Shown one piece after another: positions 5,226 to 6,706 of a DNA stretch of 6,706 nt (position 1 is the stretch's first letter; each line of letters starts with the position of its first letter). Made by a program: the position numbers and the translations under genes. Source of the stretch: Candidatus Nomurabacteria bacterium (GTDB lineage Bacteria > Patescibacteriota > Minisyncoccia > Phycocordibacterales > UBA1006); the NCBI GenBank assembly GCA_943357975.1, contig CALRGS010000034.1, positions 1-6,706 on the forward strand. The letters run 5' to 3'. Under the pieces are notes generated by a model. That model ran no database searches, was not told where the DNA came from, and saw only the letters and a list, made by a program, of their open reading frames with translations.

Positions 5226-6323
5226 ATGAAAAAAAATCAATCACAGAGCAACTACACGAGTCTCGGGAGGTGTCAGGAATCCTTTGAGGATACGGCTTCT
5301 GAAAAGCTCACGTATTCGGCTCTGCCGATTGCTGTGTGCTTGGGGATGTCCTACAAAAATTGGCATTTAAAGAAATCAGTTCCTAAAAAAATTGCAGCCC
5401 TTGAAATCTATCGAGAAGCACTTCGAAACAACGAGATCCCGCTTGGGGCTTGGTCAGAAGAGCTTTTTGGATCAACTACGGAATCCTCGCATGCAGTCAT
5501 ACGAGCATTCATCACAACTCATGCACAACAAATTGTGCAGAATCCGCATCGGCTACTCTCTGGTGGAAACGGTCCAATAAGCCCGGTTACTTTTGCAGGA
5601 ATTTTAATGGCAGGATTTATTATTCTGAACAAAAAAGTTCCCAATAAGCGTCACGTCTCACTTGCGGATCTGCAGCTATATTTGGATACATTACACAAAG
5701 AGATTCGCTCAAGTCATGTTGTTCGTTTTGTAAATGGTATTGGAAACAAAGACTGGTATGTACATGAGGATAAAAAACTCAAACAAATCATTCCTGATGA
5801 CAAAGACCGAATGTTATTCAAACGATTCCTTGCTGTTACTGCAATGTTAAGCAGTGCGAATTCAAATGCAACTTTTGCAATCAAGGCTTTTGTTCAGTAC
5901 AAGAGGGGTGTGCCATTCTCAGGATTCTTAGGAACCGTGATTAGTGCTTTGAATAAAATTGTTGAGGAAGGGTCCTATAGTAGTGATAGTACCAAGACAG
6001 TGAATTACACTGATGCGCTTCAGGGTGATACTGAAGGTGTTGCGGTGGATCGTTGGCTTACTCAACATTTTGGTGCGGCTCGTAGTTATAAATTCAAAGG
6101 AAGGGTTGCCTACCTTTCTCCTTCAGTTCCTCTTCAGCGAGCCATAATAAGCTATGTGCAAACCATTGCTTCTTATACTGGCTTACAACCAGTAGAGATC
6201 CATGCGATGATGTGGTTTGCAGAACGAACCCGAGCGAGGAACAAAACCGACCGAGGATATGCAACAACTCTCAGGAAAAAGCTTATGGAAACAATGTTTC
6301 CGCATCCTGAGTTTAATGTGTGA
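5226..6323 (+). CDS. paralogue B: unknown protein with predicted HhH-GPD-like domain
   Basis: The 365-residue product is a diverged full-length paralogue of the preceding gene. Shared landmarks in the same order are FG (81-82), HAVIRAFITTHA (89-100), the PIS..T.A.I segment (117-126), FVNG (168-171), WY (177-178), IIPD (188-191), FLAVTAMLSSANSN (201-214), QYKRG (224-228), TKTVNYTDALQGD (256-268), VAVDRW (272-277) and GLQPVEIHAMMW (319-330). K257 and D275 keep the exact 18-residue spacing of the HhH-GPD glycosylase Lys/Asp pair, but the Arg five residues after Asp is Gln280 here. Function is unknown; I infer the same fold as its neighbour. No signal peptide is evident; the hydrophobic stretch FAGILMAGFIILN (123-135) is short and aligns with a soluble segment of the neighbour. 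Identity between the two appears low outside the motifs, so the duplication is old or the copies were acquired separately. The ATG at 5226 follows a very short leader without a Shine-Dalgarno sequence. Confidence 0.85.
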   Translation: MKKNQSQSNYTSLGRCQESFEDTASEKLTYSALPIAVCLGMSYKNWHLKKSVPKKIAALEIYREALRNNEIPLGAWSEELFGSTTESSHAVIRAFITTHAQQIVQNPHRLLSGGNGPISPVTFAGILMAGFIILNKKVPNKRHVSLADLQLYLDTLHKEIRSSHVVRFVNGIGNKDWYVHEDKKLKQIIPDDKDRMLFKRFLAVTAMLSSANSNATFAIKAFVQYKRGVPFSGFLGTVISALNKIVEEGSYSSDSTKTVNYTDALQGDTEGVAVDRWLTQHFGAARSYKFKGRVAYLSPSVPLQRAIISYVQTIASYTGLQPVEIHAMMWFAERTRARNKTDRGYATTLRKKLMETMFPHPEFNV

Positions 6324-6324
6324 T

Positions 6325-6354
6325 AAAATCCCGACTAAACAGTCGGGATTTTTT
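6325..6354 (+). terminator. intrinsic terminator of the 5226 gene
   Basis: ATCCCGACT (6328-6336), an AAAC loop and AGTCGGGAT (6341-6349) form a perfect nine-base-pair stem, extended by A-T pairs and followed by a run of T residues. It begins just after the TGA stop and ends the transcription unit. Confidence 0.92.
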
Positions 6355-6447
6355 ATTCCCTAGAAAGCCTTGACTTAATTTGATCTAGTTGGCCTTTTGG
6401 GCAAAAACACTCATTTAGTTTGACTTTGACTCCTAGACCCTATTTAC
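6355..6447. other. intergenic stretch with repeated TTGACT motifs
   Basis: No gene is seen here. TTGACT occurs at 6370-6375, 6420-6425 and 6426-6431, the last two forming a tandem TTTGAC repeat. The first has no matching -10. The one at 6420 has a weak TATTTA after 15 bases (6441-6446), which could be an additional upstream promoter for the ParB-like gene. Confidence 0.35.
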
Positions 6448-6475
6448 TTGTGCCAGAAGTACTTCTTTTTATAAC
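6448..6475 (+). promoter_or_regulatory. possible promoter of the ParB-like gene
   Basis: A weak -35 TTGTGC (6448-6453) and a good -10 TATAAC (6470-6475) lie 16 bases apart. The start would be near 6482, about 12 bases before the ATG, matching the short leader of the 5226 gene. A perfect palindrome sits inside the spacer. Confidence 0.45.
6455..6466. promoter_or_regulatory. perfect 12-base palindrome, candidate operator
   Basis: AGAAGTACTTCT reads the same on both strands and lies between the proposed -35 and -10 of the ParB-like gene, where a bound dimeric repressor would block RNA polymerase. The regulator is unknown; autoregulation by the ParB-like product is one possibility. TTTT follows directly, but with no loop the palindrome makes a poor terminator. 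Confidence 0.4.
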
Positions 6476-6493
6476 AATTTAAATACGTTTGAT

Positions 6494-6706
6494 ATGGACT
6501 CAAAAAAGAAAAAACCAGAGACATCTCAAGCCATGAGGTACTCTGAAGCTACAGTAGATTTTACTCACATTATTACTCTGCCCCAAATGAGAACAGAGTT
6601 TGATCCGCAAGCACTCCGGCAACTTGTAGACAGTATTGTAAAGTCGGGTGGATTAATAAATCCTCAGATCGTTACCAATCTTCCCGAAAAAGAGTTCTGG
6701 GAGTAC
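6494..6706 (+). CDS. ParB/Srx-like domain protein (5' part only)
   Basis: The first 71 codons of a gene cut by the window edge. A lysine-rich N-terminus (MDSKKKKPETSQ) is followed by the start of a ParB-like N-terminal domain: ITLPQMRTEFDPQALRQLVD, then SIVKSGGLINPQIV (47-60). This matches the family pattern of a hydrophobic strand, a fD...l..L..SI helix and a G.i.P..V strand. Such domains occur in chromosome and plasmid partition proteins (CTP-binding), in phage and plasmid ParB-like nucleases, and in proteins of mobile elements. The family's GxRR-type motif lies beyond the edge, so partition protein and nuclease cannot be told apart. There is no parA in front of it, which argues mildly against a classical par operon. 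No Shine-Dalgarno sequence is seen before the ATG (GTTTGATATG). Confidence 0.75.
   Translation, partial: MDSKKKKPETSQAMRYSEATVDFTHIITLPQMRTEFDPQALRQLVDSIVKSGGLINPQIVTNLPEKEFWEY

Noticed and set aside
3904..6323. Endonuclease III-type FeS cluster in the paralogues
   Set aside because: Only one cysteine (C132) is present in A and two (C16, C38) in B, all before the predicted domain, so a C-x6-C-x2-C-x5-C loop is impossible.
5137..6323. Recoded TGA (genetic code 4 or 25)
   Set aside because: Two genes end in TGA immediately before strong terminators and no gene contains an in-frame TGA, so TGA acts as a stop.
6388..6406. Weak inverted repeat TTGGCC-TTTT-GGGCAA
   Set aside because: Short stem with a central G-G mismatch, not placed at a gene end or promoter element; likely chance.

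Overview
The window is bacterial and has two parts. Positions 1-3704 hold conserved housekeeping genes: a two-gene class I ribonucleotide reductase operon (nrdB then nrdA), followed by rnpB, the RNA of RNase P. Positions 3705-6706 look like an accessory region: two tandem, full-length paralogues of a family I cannot name, then the first 71 codons of a ParB-like-domain protein that runs off the end. All genes are on the + strand.

Organism: sigma-70-type promoters, several with an extended -10 (TGn), intrinsic terminators with T-runs, and TGA used as a stop (5137-5139, 6321-6323), so the genetic code is not one that reads TGA as an amino acid. No convincing Shine-Dalgarno sequence precedes any of the five genes. 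The nrd pair (ATP-cone on NrdB, none on a short NrdA, order nrdB-nrdA) is the arrangement known from Bacteroidota, but the promoters are not Bacteroidota-like. A Patescibacteria/CPR-type genome would fit; this is a weak inference, not an identification.

Layout: a leftover terminator and a possible DnaA box (1-83); nrdB promoter (116-143); nrdB (182-1465); nrdA (1507-3231); rnpB with its own promoter and terminator (3267-3704); a short unexplained transcription unit (promoter 3735-3763, hairpin and T-run ending at 3847) that may encode a small RNA or be a leader; paralogue A (3904-5139); paralogue B (5226-6323); the ParB-like gene (from 6494). Paralogues A and B each end in a strong terminator, and they and the ParB-like gene each have a plausible promoter very close to the start codon, so the three look like separate transcription units.

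Main points: (1) A and B share a C-terminal domain in which a Lys and an Asp are exactly 18 residues apart, as in the catalytic Lys/Asp of HhH-GPD DNA glycosylases such as endonuclease III, with a similar upstream helix motif. I predict an HhH-GPD-like, possibly DNA-base-acting, pair. (2) rnpB carries three copies of one hairpin module; two sit where the type A P6 and P16/P17 elements (or type B P5.1 and P15.1) would be, and the third copy has lost one base pair symmetrically. (3) dATP control of the reductase probably works through NrdB rather than NrdA.
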